A stretch of DNA of 64,000 nucleotides from Labilibaculum antarcticum (GCF_002356295.1 NZ_AP018042.1:4062361-4126360), one strand, 5' to 3'. Counted from the first letter of the stretch, positions 1 through 9,233 are shown. A program made the numbers and translations. Notes: generated by a model from the sequence alone, not told the origin.

Positions 1-642
1 GCGATTAAAATAACTGCGGATAGTGTGTTGTTTTGGCAAAAACGAAACCCGGGACAGCTTCCTGAAATGTTTACAAGAAAAATTCAGACAATTTCCGAAG
101 GAACATCCAGAATAGATTCTATTATTAAACACATGCGCACCTTTTGGGAGAAGCCACACGTTTCTGAGGAAGAGACTGTTGATATGGTTGAGGGGGTGAA
201 CCGATCTTTATCCATGGTAAAAAGACAGGTGTATGATCATAGCATCGAATTAATAGAGAATCTTCCGAAAAATTCCATACACGTGTATGCAAATTACATA
301 CAATTTGAGCAGATTGTTGTGAACTTGATTGTTAATTCAATTTATTCTTTAGACAAAGTTCACAAGGAGAATAAAAGAATTAAATTGAATCTTTATCAAG
401 ACTCTAAGCATGGTGTTTTGGAGATTCATGATAATGGCACAGGTATAGAATCAAGCATTCGCGAGAAAATATATGATCCTTTATTTACAACCAAAGGAAA
501 TGAAAGTGGGAGTGGATTGGGGATGGCTATTGTGAAAACATTTATTGATAGATTTCAGGGCGAAATATCGGATTACAATAATGAAGATGGAGGAGCAAGC
601 TTTATTTTGCGTTTTAAATTGAAGAATCCGGAGGCTAATTAA
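1..642 (+). CDS. sensor histidine kinase, C-terminal part (5' end outside window)
   Basis: The frame is open from base 1, so the gene begins upstream of the window. Residues encoded from base 1 (AIKITADSV) resemble the helix just after the HisKA His box, so the phospho-accepting His probably lies just outside. The rest is a HATPase_c domain: N box NLIVNSIYSL, G1 box DNGTGI and G2 box GSGLGM. The ORF ends 17 bp before an NtrC-type response regulator, so the two most likely form a co-transcribed two-component pair with the kinase as an NtrB-like partner. A GTG at base 25 could be mistaken for the start, but it lies inside the domain. The signal sensed cannot be deduced. Confidence 0.9.
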   Translation, partial: AIKITADSVLFWQKRNPGQLPEMFTRKIQTISEGTSRIDSIIKHMRTFWEKPHVSEEETVDMVEGVNRSLSMVKRQVYDHSIELIENLPKNSIHVYANYIQFEQIVVNLIVNSIYSLDKVHKENKRIKLNLYQDSKHGVLEIHDNGTGIESSIREKIYDPLFTTKGNESGSGLGMAIVKTFIDRFQGEISDYNNEDGGASFILRFKLKNPEAN

Positions 643-659
643 ATCAGAAAATAAAAAAA

Positions 660-2102
660 ATGAAAATTCTTATTGTTGATGATGATATTTCGAGTGGGGC
701 TGCTGTTGCTGAGTTTATTGAAGAGCAGTTGGCCTATTCCATTCATCTTTGCCATAATGGGGAAGAAGCCTATAATGCATTGAAGAATGAAGATTTCCAA
801 ATGGTTATTTCAGATTTGAGAATGCCTGGACTTTCGGGACTTGATTTACTGAAAAAAATTAAGCTATTACCCAACGGTCCCGAAATTGAGGTTGTGATTA
901 TGACTGGTTTTGGGGATATGGAAAGTTCCATCGAAGCCCTGCGTGGTGGCGCATATGATTATCTGCTAAAACCTGTTAATATCGAAGAATTAGCTATTTT
1001 AATTGAGAGGGTAGCTGAGAAAATTCAATTGAAAGAGGAAAACAAAGATCTGAAAGAAAATATTAAGCAAACAGTTTCTCATGGCAAGAAAGAAGCAGAG
1101 CGAATTCAATATTACGAAACTACTATTCGTGAGATTACGAGTGTAGGGAAAATTGGTGTGTTTTCGGATGTTATGCGTGGTGTTGTTCGCATGGCAGAAC
1201 AGTTTCATGAAGATCGTTCGGTACCCGTTTTAATTGAGGGGGAAACAGGAACAGGAAAAGAGGTTGTCGCACGTTTGGTTCACTTCGGAAAATCTAGTGA
1301 TGTTACGAAACCATTTATTTCGATAAATTGTTCTGCTATTTCTCCAACACTTTTTGAAAGTGAATTATTTGGATATGACGAAGGTGCATTTACAGGAGCC
1401 AGTAAAGAGGGAAAACCCGGTAAATTAGAGTTGGCACAGGGAGGAACTTTGTTTTTGGATGAAATTGGAGAGATGCCATTGGATATGCAACCTAAATTGT
1501 TGCGTGTACTGCAACAGCGAGAAATGTATCGGGTAGGGGGAAGTAAACCCATTGAATTAGATGTTAGGGTGATTTTTGCAACCAATAGGAATTTGAAGGA
1601 AATGGTGGCCGAAAAGACATTTAGAAGCGATTTGTACTATCGCCTAAATACGGGTCGTTTGTATATTCCGCCTTTGCGGGAAAGAAAGGAAGCTATCTTG
1701 TCCTTTTCTCAAATATTTTTAGATCAGTATTCGAAAAAACGGAATCGAAAGTTTAGATTTATAAGTAAGGATGCAAAAAAAATATTACAGGATTATGAAT
1801 GGCCGGGGAATATTCGGGAATTGAAAAATACCATTGAAAGGGCAACCCTTCTTTTTAACGATTTAGAATTAAAAACAGAGCACTTGAGATTTTTGCACGC
1901 GGATGATAATGAGTTTGAATCGGGAGAGCAGCCAATTGTTTTGGGACGCGTTGTTTTACCTGATGACGAATTACGAATTGAGCAATTGGAGCTGGAAATT
2001 GTTCGGAAAGCATTAAAGAAATTCGATGATAACAAATCAAAAACAGCAGAATATCTGGGGATTACCAGAAGTGCTCTACGTAGTCGAATGAATAAATTAT
2101 AA
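660..2102 (+). CDS. sigma-54-dependent response regulator (NtrC family)
   Basis: The architecture is complete. An N-terminal receiver domain has acidic residues D7-D9, phospho-acceptor D52, T82 and K104. A linker leads to an AAA+ domain with Walker A GETGTGKE (about residues 194-201) and the sigma-54 contact loop GAFTGA (about 242-247). A Fis-type helix-turn-helix lies at the extreme C terminus (about 462-480, with SKTAEYLG). At 480 aa it has normal family length. It follows the kinase by 17 bp. Family knowledge says it activates sigma-54 promoters after phosphorylation. I searched the following intergenic region for a -24/-12 promoter and found no convincing match, so its targets are unknown. 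Confidence 0.93.
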   Translation: MKILIVDDDISSGAAVAEFIEEQLAYSIHLCHNGEEAYNALKNEDFQMVISDLRMPGLSGLDLLKKIKLLPNGPEIEVVIMTGFGDMESSIEALRGGAYDYLLKPVNIEELAILIERVAEKIQLKEENKDLKENIKQTVSHGKKEAERIQYYETTIREITSVGKIGVFSDVMRGVVRMAEQFHEDRSVPVLIEGETGTGKEVVARLVHFGKSSDVTKPFISINCSAISPTLFESELFGYDEGAFTGASKEGKPGKLELAQGGTLFLDEIGEMPLDMQPKLLRVLQQREMYRVGGSKPIELDVRVIFATNRNLKEMVAEKTFRSDLYYRLNTGRLYIPPLRERKEAILSFSQIFLDQYSKKRNRKFRFISKDAKKILQDYEWPGNIRELKNTIERATLLFNDLELKTEHLRFLHADDNEFESGEQPIVLGRVVLPDDELRIEQLELEIVRKALKKFDDNKSKTAEYLGITRSALRSRMNKL

Positions 2103-2248
2103 GTACAGTCGATATTCAAAATTTGTGGGTGTTTCCCCTGATTAAAATGGCGCCTAAATTTTACATTGTGGGGTGTGATATTTTTCCACACGTGTGGATT
2201 TTTTTCACAGGCAAAATGAGGGGCGAAAGTGGATGATATGATACACTT

Positions 2249-2294
2249 GTTCACTTTTGGACCATATTGCATGTGAGTTGTTCAAAAGTGAACA
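2249..2294. promoter_or_regulatory. inverted repeat, possible operator upstream of LUD gene
   Basis: TGTTCACTTTT (2249-2259) is repeated in perfect inverted orientation as AAAAGTGAACA (2284-2294), with 24 bp between. It lies between the response regulator and the LUD-domain gene and is not followed by a T-run, so an operator is more likely than a terminator. A separate perfect palindrome, TCCACACGTGTGGA, lies at 2185-2198 and is followed by T residues; that one may act as a weak terminator for the two-component genes. Confidence 0.4.
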
Positions 2295-2444
2295 TTTTTA
2301 GTGAATTTGTTAATCCTTCTCATTTCTTCTAATATACTCACTGTCAAAATGTTGGTGATTGATTCTTGTGATACCTCTATTTTACCGTTTTATGGCATTC
2401 CTTTTGCTCTTAAATGGATGATGTTTAATTTAAATCTAAAAGGT

Positions 2445-2960
2445 ATGGAAGTAAGGACTGATACGCAAATTAAAAAGATAAATTTCAGGAGTGATAAGAA
2501 GGACCTTTTGGAATCATTTTTATCGAATTCAAACAATATAGGCAACGAGGCTTTAAAAGTAGAGACCGATTTATTTGTTAAAGCTGCGAATAAGAAAAAT
2601 ATTCAGTTTGAATTTATTCGAATGAAAAGTTGTAAGCTGGATAGAACATCATTTGATATTAGTAATGCGAAAAACGCTTTAATCGAAGCTGATTTTGCTC
2701 TTGCTGATACCGGAACCCTAATCTTAGATACACAAGATCCTGAAGTTTTATTAACCGTTTTTTTGGCTGAAGTACTGCATGTTGTTGTACCTGCAAGTAA
2801 AATTCTACATTCAATGGATGATTTTGAATTAATAAAAGGAGAGCGTGCCGTTGTAATGGGAGGTGGTATTGCAAGTATATCAGTCTCTTCTTCGGATAAA
2901 GGACGTAAGTTTTCATCGAAAGTATTACGTACAATGGTTTATGTACTCGAAGATTTATAA
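2445..2960 (+). CDS. LUD-domain protein (LutC/YkgG-like)
   Basis: The C-terminal half matches the LutC/LldG signature: NALIEADFALADTGTLILD, then an acidic stretch and VVVPASKI. This closely parallels NALIEVDYAIAETGTVVIDS in the lutC gene at 43132. The open frame begins at a GTG at 2301, but the first 48 codons look unlike the family. The ATG at 2445 gives a 172-aa protein close to the size of its paralogue, so I prefer that start; ATG 2349 is an alternative. LutC proteins participate in lactate oxidation with LutA and LutB, but no lutA or lutB is adjacent here. It is therefore an orphan paralogue, perhaps controlled by the upstream two-component system. Confidence 0.75.
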   Translation: MEVRTDTQIKKINFRSDKKDLLESFLSNSNNIGNEALKVETDLFVKAANKKNIQFEFIRMKSCKLDRTSFDISNAKNALIEADFALADTGTLILDTQDPEVLLTVFLAEVLHVVVPASKILHSMDDFELIKGERAVVMGGGIASISVSSSDKGRKFSSKVLRTMVYVLEDL

Positions 2961-2982
2961 TTAATTATTCTAAATAAATGCG

Positions 2983-3014
2983 AACCTCCTTTTAGCAGAT
3001 TGGAGGTTTTTTTA
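2983..3014 (+). terminator. rho-independent terminator
   Basis: The stem AACCTCC / GGAGGTT with a 12-nt loop is followed by a run of T. It lies 23 bp after the LUD gene stop. Confidence 0.8.
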
Positions 3015-3205
3015 TGCGATTTTCAGGAAGGGGATTTTCTTTTATTATATTGTTATTGAGTTATAATAGAGTTGTTTATGTTGGGTTATTTCTTTAGTTT
3101 GATATGTTTTTTTTGTAACTTAAAGAGTTGTCTGAAATTATATCTGAATAAATTAAAGTTTGTGTTAGGCCAATAAATTGATTGTTGTTAATGTAATTGG
3201 AAGGC

Positions 3206-5104
3206 ATGGTTAAAGATGATTCCATGGATCAGGTTTTTTTAAAAAAGTTAACTCTTGTTATTGAAGAAAATCTGACAAATGAACAATTTGGGGTGAAGGA
3301 CTTGGCCAAGGAGATGAGCATGAGTCGTTCTCAAATTCACCGTAAACTAAAAGCGCTTACTCAACAATCAATAAGTAAGTTTATTTGCGAAATTCGGCTG
3401 AAGAAAGCGATGGAACTTTTACAGGGAAATGTGGCTACAGCTTCCGAAATTGCTTTTCGCGTTGGTTTTCGAAGTCCGACTTATTTTAACAAGTGCTTTC
3501 ATGACTATTATGGGTATCCTCCCGGAGAGGTTAAGAAAAAAAATGCTTCATATTCTGAATCGGAAATAGAATTTAAATCATCAAAACGGAGCTATGCAAA
3601 GGGAAAACAGTATTCATTTTCGAAGTTTTTAATTGTTTCGCTGTTATTACTAACGGTAATTTCGATCACCTATTTTCTAATCCCGAAGATGATCGGGGAG
3701 GATTTTGGTGAAATAAGTGGTGGTGAAGTAGTCGACAAATCCATAGCCGTTCTTCCCTTTAAAAACCTAAGTGAGGACAAAACAAATCAGTACTTTGCTG
3801 ATGGGATGGTTGAGGATATACTGAATCGTCTGTCGCATATTCATGAGTTGAAAGTTATTTCGAGAATTTCCTCTGAGCAATATCATGAAAGTTCTAAATC
3901 CTTGCCTCAAATTGCGAATGAATTGGGTGTCGCTTACATTCTCGAGGGAAGTGTTCAAAAATTTAAAAACAAGACGAGAATCTTTGTGCAGCTCATTAAG
4001 GCCCAGGATGATCAGCATATTTGGTCAGAGAGATTTGATGCTGAATTTGATAATTTATTATCCCTTCAAACTGATATTGCTAAACGAGTTGCTTCCGAAT
4101 TAGAAGCTGTTCTCACTCCCGATGAAATTAAACAAGTTGAACGGAAACAAACAGAGAATCTGGAGGCGTACAACCTGTATCTAAAAGGTCGCTTTTTCTG
4201 GAACAAACGAACCGAAGAGGGGGTAAAAAGAAGTCTTAAATATTTTGAACAGTCAATTATACTGGATTCTTCTTATGCCTTAGCTTATGCTGGGATGGCT
4301 GATGCCTACTTCATTCTTGCATGGTGGGGATGGTATCCGCATAAAGAAGGTTATGCAAAAGCTAAAGAGTTTGCGCTGAAGACTCTTACAATTGATCCAA
4401 AGCTGGCAGAACCTCATGCAACGCTTGGTGTAATTGCTGAAAATGAATGGAATTGGGCGGAAGCTGAGAGAGAATTTAAACGAGCTATTGAATTGAATAC
4501 AAATTATGCAACAGCTCATCAATGGTATGCGGAGTATTTGGGTGCTGTTGGAAAAATAGATGAAGCAATTGAAGAGATAAACAAGGCTCTGGAATTAGAC
4601 CCTTTATCAGTCACTATGCACAGTATGAGTGGTGTCTATCATTATCAGCGTGGGTATTACGAGCAAGCTCTGGCTTTACATCAAACTGTACTTGATATGG
4701 ATAAAACCTTCAGATATGCTCATATTGATATTTTCTATCTTCTCTTGCAACAAGAGAAGAATGTTGAGGCTGTTGACGAACTAAAGAAATATTTGGCAAA
4801 GGATTCCTTGGACAAAAAACAGATTACTTTTATGGAAGAAGCCTTTGAAAAATCAGGGGGAAATGGGATGCTTCTTTGGTTAATTGATTTACAGTTAGCT
4901 AAAAATGCTCCTGAACCCTATTTTATAGCTGAACTATATGCTAAATTAGGACAAAAACAGAAGGCTTTGGATTGGTTAGAGAGAGCCTTTGAAGCTCGGA
5001 TAGGCTTAATATTTATTCGGCTAAAAAATGATCGCAATCTTGAAAATATTCACTCCGAACCAAGGTATAAAGCTTTATTAAATAAAATGGGATTGGAGGT
5101 TTAA
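3206..5104 (+). CDS. AraC-type HTH / transmembrane / FlgO-like / TPR regulator
   Basis: The N terminus is an AraC-family double helix-turn-helix (about residues 12-113 from the TTG at 3197; FGVKDLAKEMSMSRSQIHRK, then ATASEIAFRVGF and SPTYFNKCF). A single hydrophobic helix follows (about 143-163), then a FlgO/adenylyl-cyclase-associated type domain beginning SIAVLPFKNLSEDKTNQYF, and a C-terminal array of TPR repeats. The DNA-binding part would be cytoplasmic and the TPR part periplasmic, giving a one-component membrane-bound regulator. I chose ATG 3206 over the TTG at 3197; ATG 3224 is also possible. It is monocistronic. The architecture recurs in Bacteroidota but its ligands are not known to me. 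Confidence 0.82.
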   Translation: MVKDDSMDQVFLKKLTLVIEENLTNEQFGVKDLAKEMSMSRSQIHRKLKALTQQSISKFICEIRLKKAMELLQGNVATASEIAFRVGFRSPTYFNKCFHDYYGYPPGEVKKKNASYSESEIEFKSSKRSYAKGKQYSFSKFLIVSLLLLTVISITYFLIPKMIGEDFGEISGGEVVDKSIAVLPFKNLSEDKTNQYFADGMVEDILNRLSHIHELKVISRISSEQYHESSKSLPQIANELGVAYILEGSVQKFKNKTRIFVQLIKAQDDQHIWSERFDAEFDNLLSLQTDIAKRVASELEAVLTPDEIKQVERKQTENLEAYNLYLKGRFFWNKRTEEGVKRSLKYFEQSIILDSSYALAYAGMADAYFILAWWGWYPHKEGYAKAKEFALKTLTIDPKLAEPHATLGVIAENEWNWAEAEREFKRAIELNTNYATAHQWYAEYLGAVGKIDEAIEEINKALELDPLSVTMHSMSGVYHYQRGYYEQALALHQTVLDMDKTFRYAHIDIFYLLLQQEKNVEAVDELKKYLAKDSLDKKQITFMEEAFEKSGGNGMLLWLIDLQLAKNAPEPYFIAELYAKLGQKQKALDWLERAFEARIGLIFIRLKNDRNLENIHSEPRYKALLNKMGLEV

Positions 5105-5351
5105 AGAGATTTTTGAATTATTCTATTTACAGACTACTTTATTTAATCTTTTTGGCAAGTTGTAAGTCTACTACAACCTAGTTTTAAGTCTGCAACATAT
5201 TTTCAACTTGTGGAAAATAAAATTAAAATATTTGCAACATGAGAGCTATGTTTGGCCTCTCCATTCTCCTTATTTTAGTCTTTACAAATGGGTGATGGTA
5301 TGCCAAACTATTTTAGTGGTGAAGTTTTAATTTTTATTAAAAATCTAAGTT

Positions 5352-6047
5352 ATGAAAACAAAAGCGATTTTCGTCCTGTTCATGTTTGTTGTGTTTTTAT
5401 CTGTAGCTCAGGATTTAACGAAAACAAGAATGTTAGGAGGAGTAGATGTGATACCTCCAGTATTTACAGGAATAGATATTATAAAATCAAATGATTTTGG
5501 CTCTATTAATGATTATTTGGAAGAAAGGGTACAGTACCCTGAAGAATCAGAGAGTAGATGGATCGAAGGAACAACAATCGTTCAATTTACTGTGCTTGCA
5601 AATGGGGAATTAGACGATTTTCGGGTAGTTAGCAGTGTAACATCTGATATAGACAATGAGGTTATCAAGGTTTTAAAGTTGACCGATGGAATGTGGAGCC
5701 CGGGCAAGAATAATGGAACTCCGGTTGCTATGGAAAGGGAAGTGTCTGTCACCTTTCAAATGGAGAATTCGGACCATGTTAAGTTAGCTCGTAAATTTTA
5801 TAATCGAGCAAATAAAAGGCTTTTAAAGAATAAACCATTGAAAGCATTACGTATTCTTAACCATGCTATAGTTTATCAGCCAAATGATTATTCGATTTTG
5901 TTTTTAAGAGGAAGAACTCAATTAATTGTTGGCAATATGGCTGGAGCCTGCCAGGATTGGAACCGTTTAAAATCTTTAGGCAGTGATTTAGGGGATGCGT
6001 ACTTGGAAAAACACTGTGAAATGGATGATTATGCCGTGAACAAGTAG
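5352..6047 (+). CDS. TonB C-terminal-domain / TPR protein, secreted
   Basis: A signal peptide (MKTKAIFVLFMFVVFLSVAQ) is followed by a TonB_C-like domain (residues about 50-140). The signature is an early YPEE, then GTTIVQFTVLANGELDDFRV and a W-containing C-terminal strand. A TPR-like helical tail (about 145-225) follows. It lacks the N-terminal membrane anchor and proline-rich spacer of true TonB, so it is probably a periplasmic relative, not an energiser. The gene stands alone and ends in a strong hairpin. A decayed copy of its last 100 bp and its terminator is found 6.3 kb downstream at 12214-12371. Confidence 0.75.
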   Translation: MKTKAIFVLFMFVVFLSVAQDLTKTRMLGGVDVIPPVFTGIDIIKSNDFGSINDYLEERVQYPEESESRWIEGTTIVQFTVLANGELDDFRVVSSVTSDIDNEVIKVLKLTDGMWSPGKNNGTPVAMEREVSVTFQMENSDHVKLARKFYNRANKRLLKNKPLKALRILNHAIVYQPNDYSILFLRGRTQLIVGNMAGACQDWNRLKSLGSDLGDAYLEKHCEMDDYAVNK

Positions 6048-6107
6048 ATTTAAAAGAAAGAACAAGGCCAAATCAATTTTGATTTGGCCTTGTATAATGC
6101 CGATGGG
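5950..6107 (+). repeat. direct repeat, left copy (gene 3' end plus terminator)
   Basis: This segment, running from the last codons of the TonB-domain gene through its terminator to ATGCCGATG, recurs in the same orientation with substitutions and small indels at 12214-12371. The two copies bracket the minus-strand operon at 6216-12073. Confidence 0.75.
6064..6096. terminator. terminator hairpin (bidirectional candidate)
   Basis: AAGGCCAAATCAA pairs with TTGATTTGGCCTT. It lies downstream of the TonB-domain gene and faces the end of the minus-strand operon. Confidence 0.7.
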
Positions 6108-6215
6108 CTAATTATCAAATATATATGCTTTTTTTATCCACTTCTTTGGGCTACAACCATTGAGTTTATTGCTAACCTGCCTATTCTTTTATACATTATT
6201 GTATGCTGCCTTTTG

Positions 6216-6644
6216 TTAAAATATTTCCCATGCTTCTATTTCTCCTATAATTATTTTAAAAAGAGGGTGGGATTCAATATTCGTTTCCGCTAATAGGCTA
6301 TCATATTTAGACAAATCTCGAGCTTTTAATTTCTTGAGTAAATGCTGCGTTTCATATTCAATTTGTCCTTTAGAAACAGTTAAAGTTACTGGATCCGACT
6401 CCACACTAAATTTATTTTTATTGAAATGATATCCCCTTTTGAGTGATTCCTGGTAAACGGCTTCCAAATATTGATTGATGCTATGAAGTGGATTCGTTGA
6501 TTTTTTAAAACGTGTTAGTTGAGGGTGATTTTTATATCCTTTTGTATTGCCCTCTAATACATTTTTTGCCAAAAGAGTTTCCCGCCAAAGAGCAACTAAA
6601 CCTTTTGTATCTAAATACTTGGGATGTACAGACCAAATTCTCAT
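6216..6644 (-). CDS. pyrimidine-dimer DNA glycosylase / endonuclease V family protein
   Basis: This 142-aa protein begins MRIWSVHPKYLDTKGLVALW and continues RETLLAKNVLEG and YKNHPQLTRF. These are the N-terminal features of the Pyr_excise (T4 DenV-like) family, in which the N-terminal residue acts as the nucleophile at UV photoproducts. The family function is cleavage of cyclobutane pyrimidine dimers; some bacterial members have not been tested biochemically. It is the last gene of the eight-gene minus-strand operon and overlaps the SRPBCC gene by 4 bp (ATGA), so it is translationally coupled. UV repair here fits a light-damage regulon. Confidence 0.82.
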   Translation of the reverse strand: MRIWSVHPKYLDTKGLVALWRETLLAKNVLEGNTKGYKNHPQLTRFKKSTNPLHSINQYLEAVYQESLKRGYHFNKNKFSVESDPVTLTVSKGQIEYETQHLLKKLKARDLSKYDSLLAETNIESHPLFKIIIGEIEAWEIF

Positions 6645-7102
6645 AATGGAAATATTTTTTCAAGTGCTTTGGTACGGAAATCAAAAATTTCATTCAATTT
6701 ATTTTTAATGACCAAGGCATTTGCAATACTTCCTAACCAGCCAAATGGAGGTTGGTAGCTAACAATGTCTTTCATTAAAACACCATTTTCTACAGGCCTA
6801 ATAATGTGCTGATGATGCCATAGTTTGTAGGGGCCAACTCTTTGTTCATCTACAAAATAAGATTTATCTCTAATATGTGTTATTTCGGTAACCCAGTTTG
6901 TTGGAATACTCAACAAAGGGTGAACCGTATAACTGACAATCATGCCCTCATATATTTTATCGGGTAAATTTGGAGTACGTATATCGAAACCCATATTTTT
7001 GGGCGTAATTTTTTTGAGATTTTGTGGTGAACTTATAAAATCCCAGACCTCGTCTATGGAGGCATTAACAAATTGTTCTTTTTGAAATTGATAAAATGCC
7101 AT
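6641..7102 (-). CDS. SRPBCC-family protein
   Basis: A 153-aa START/Bet v1-like fold: the opening QKEQFVNASIDEVWDFISSP is the typical SRPBCC start, and a C-terminal helix carries FDFRTKALEKIF. Members bind hydrophobic ligands in a deep cavity. Closely similar proteins are often annotated cyclase/dehydrase or CDP-paratose epimerase-like without proof. It lies between plsY and the dimer glycosylase in the same operon, separated by 9 bp and by a 4-bp overlap. Its ligand is unknown. Confidence 0.8.
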   Translation of the reverse strand: MAFYQFQKEQFVNASIDEVWDFISSPQNLKKITPKNMGFDIRTPNLPDKIYEGMIVSYTVHPLLSIPTNWVTEITHIRDKSYFVDEQRVGPYKLWHHQHIIRPVENGVLMKDIVSYQPPFGWLGSIANALVIKNKLNEIFDFRTKALEKIFPL

Positions 7103-7111
7103 AATTTTTTT

Positions 7112-7714
7112 TTAGGATGAAAGTTCTTCGTTATGTAACAAGCGATTTATATTTGTTCGATGCAAGAGAATAATAAGTACCATGCAAATTAATAAATAAT
7201 AGAATGTTGAGCTCAGGCCGTGAATAAACAATTCAGTTATTGGTAAAGCTATTCCTAAAATAATAGAGCCCAACGAAACATATTTTAGGCGCCATTTTAT
7301 AATAAAATAGATTGCTACCGAAATAAAAACAGAAAAGGGTGCAATTAATACCGAGGCTCCAAGTGTGGTATTCACACCCTTTCCTCCTTTAAATTTTAAA
7401 AAGATGCTAAAATCGTGACCAATAATCGTGGCAAGCGAAACACAATAGACAAAAAAATCAGGCCCTATTTTTTTATCATCAATAAAAAATAAATAAACAG
7501 CTACCGGTGCAAATCCTTTCAACATATCGAGAAGCTGAGTGGCGATGGCAATTTTTTTTCCTGCAACTCTTCCCACATTGGTTGACCCGACATTACCACT
7601 GCCTATTTCCAGAATATTTTTACCCGTAAAATATCGGGTTAAAATGTAGCCAAAGGGTATGGCTCCCAGTAAGTAGGAGAGTAGTAGGAAAGGATATTGA
7701 ATTGTTATATTCAT
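7112..7714 (-). CDS. plsY: glycerol-3-phosphate acyltransferase PlsY
   Basis: This 200-aa polytopic inner-membrane protein has the PlsY motifs: SYLLGAIPFGYILTR, then GSGNVGSTNVGR and KFKGGKGVNT. It transfers the acyl group of acyl-phosphate to glycerol-3-phosphate, the first step of phospholipid synthesis. The ATG overlaps the peroxiredoxin stop by 4 bp. With the DAK-DegV fusion (fatty-acid phosphorylation type) upstream in the same operon, this supplies a plausible route from free fatty acids to membrane lipid: kinase, acyl-phosphate, PlsY. That pathway link is inference. I see no other plsY in the window, so whether it is the housekeeping copy is open. Confidence 0.93.
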   Translation of the reverse strand: MNITIQYPFLLLSYLLGAIPFGYILTRYFTGKNILEIGSGNVGSTNVGRVAGKKIAIATQLLDMLKGFAPVAVYLFFIDDKKIGPDFFVYCVSLATIIGHDFSIFLKFKGGKGVNTTLGASVLIAPFSVFISVAIYFIIKWRLKYVSLGSIILGIALPITELFIHGLSSTFYYLLICMVLIILLHRTNINRLLHNEELSS

Positions 7715-8451
7715 CTCAATTCCTGAATAATTCGTAAGGCTTCATCGACATGCTTTTGGGCTTGAATCTGGGAATTAAATAGGTAGGCTATTTTTCCTTC
7801 CTTATTCACAACATAAGTAACCCGGCCAGGAATTAACCCGAAAAGACTGGACGGGACACCAAATAAGTTGCGCACTTTATTTCCTGTGTCGCTTAATAGA
7901 GTGTAATTAAGACGGTGCTTTTTCGCAAATTCCAGATGACTTTCTACCGATTGTGCACTAATTCCAATAATCATTGCGTCGGCATCGGCAAAAACTTCAA
8001 ATTGATCACGAAACGAACAAGCTTCTTTTGTACAACCCGGACTATCGTCTTTAGGATAGAAATAAATCACCAGATTCTTTTTACCCAATACAGTTTCAAG
8101 TTTAAATTGTTGACCATTCTGGTCGTTTAATTCAAATGTTGGAACTTTGCTTCCGACTTCCATTTTTTTCATTTTTTCAGAATTTGTGTCAAAAATTAGA
8201 TAAGCAATAAACAAGACTAAATAAATGGTCAGATAAAGCAGGTAGAAGTTCTTAAACTTCTTGTATTTGAGATTATCGGGATAGATGTTTCCAAAAAGTC
8301 CCTTGATTTCTTTCCAAAAAACCGGTTTGATATTTATTGTCCAACTATCGGTTTGATACACCATTTTACGGAATTTGCTTCTGTAATAACTTAATGGCAA
8401 ACCCCAAGCTACAAAAAGTATAAACCAAATATTTTTAGCGATAAAGTCCAT
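7711..8451 (-). CDS. membrane-anchored peroxiredoxin (BCP type)
   Basis: The C-terminal domain (about residues 95-245) is an AhpC/TSA-Bcp peroxiredoxin: FYPKDDSPGCTKEACSFRD holds the peroxidatic Cys with a second Cys five residues on, as in atypical 2-Cys Bcp proteins. The N-terminal 90 residues are extra compared with ordinary Bcp (about 150 aa). They contain two hydrophobic segments (about 8-20 and 66-86), so the enzyme is probably held at the membrane, consistent with lipid-peroxide reduction. It is operonic: 5 bp after the DUF1295 gene and overlapping plsY by 4 bp. Confidence 0.85.
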   Translation of the reverse strand: MDFIAKNIWFILFVAWGLPLSYYRSKFRKMVYQTDSWTINIKPVFWKEIKGLFGNIYPDNLKYKKFKNFYLLYLTIYLVLFIAYLIFDTNSEKMKKMEVGSKVPTFELNDQNGQQFKLETVLGKKNLVIYFYPKDDSPGCTKEACSFRDQFEVFADADAMIIGISAQSVESHLEFAKKHRLNYTLLSDTGNKVRNLFGVPSSLFGLIPGRVTYVVNKEGKIAYLFNSQIQAQKHVDEALRIIQELR

Positions 8452-8456
8452 TGTGT

Positions 8457-9233
8457 TTATTTTTTAGGGAACCACGGAAAAAAAGAACTGGTTTTTTCGA
8501 TGTATTTTCTGTATTGTGGTTTTGTATCGTTTAAGGTTTTTTCAAGTAGTACCACTCCTGATATTTTTATAATCAGTAAAGTCATTACCACAGAACCGAT
8601 TATTTGCCAGTAACCACCAGCGGCAATACTGAAAATTGCATACGCCCACCATACAGCAGAGTCGCCAAAATAATTCGGATGGCGGGTGTATTTCCAGAAT
8701 CCTGTATTTAGAACTTTTCCTTTATTTGCAACATTCTGTTTAAAACGCGCCAACTGAAAATCGCCTCCTGCCTCAAAAGCAAAGCCAATAAGCCATACTA
8801 TTATTCCGAGGTAATCCAGCAGTCTAAGTTCTCCGGAACTTGTACTCGAATGAATACCTAATAGGGGCAAGGAAACAATCATGATCAAGACACCTTGTAA
8901 CAAAAACGTTTGGAAAAAACTAAACCACCAATAACGTTTTGGACCATAGTTTCTTCTAAATTCCTGATATCTGAAATCCTCTCCTTTGCCTATATTTCGC
9001 CAGGCAAGATAGAGGGTAAGCCTAAGCCCCCAAATGCTAACCAAAACTAAAATTAGTATTTCTCGCGCATTTATTTCGCCCGACTTAAATACGTAAAATG
9101 CATTCACAAGTACAAAACCAAATCCCCAAAAAATGTCAACAATACTTACATTTTTTAGAAATACACTCCAAATCCATAACAGCGTTACCAGAACTAAAAC
9201 GAGTAAGGAAGCTTGTAAAAACAGAGTCATCAT
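8457..9233 (-). CDS. DUF1295 / steroid 5-alpha-reductase-like membrane protein
   Basis: A polytopic membrane protein with the DUF1295 core: RHPNYFGDSAVWWAYAIF, and GFWKYTRHPNYFG-type residues near the C-terminal third, ending SSFFPWFPKK. The family resembles isoprenylcysteine methyltransferases and steroid 5-alpha-reductases, with NADPH-dependent reduction suspected. An upstream in-frame start would overlap the DAK-DegV gene by 77 bp, so I use ATG 9233 (or 9230), which begins immediately after that gene. DUF1295 genes often accompany lipocalin and DUF2177 genes in bacterial light- or singlet-oxygen-response clusters, as here. Confidence 0.82.
   Translation of the reverse strand: MMTLFLQASLLVLVLVTLLWIWSVFLKNVSIVDIFWGFGFVLVNAFYVFKSGEINAREILILVLVSIWGLRLTLYLAWRNIGKGEDFRYQEFRRNYGPKRYWWFSFFQTFLLQGVLIMIVSLPLLGIHSSTSSGELRLLDYLGIIVWLIGFAFEAGGDFQLARFKQNVANKGKVLNTGFWKYTRHPNYFGDSAVWWAYAIFSIAAGGYWQIIGSVVMTLLIIKISGVVLLEKTLNDTKPQYRKYIEKTSSFFPWFPKK

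Noticed and set aside
2103-2444. A sigma-54 promoter for the LUD gene next to the NtrC-type regulator.
   Set aside because: The best candidates (TGGACC...TTGC at 2258-2270 and TGGCGCC at 2148) have wrong spacing or lack the -12 GC.
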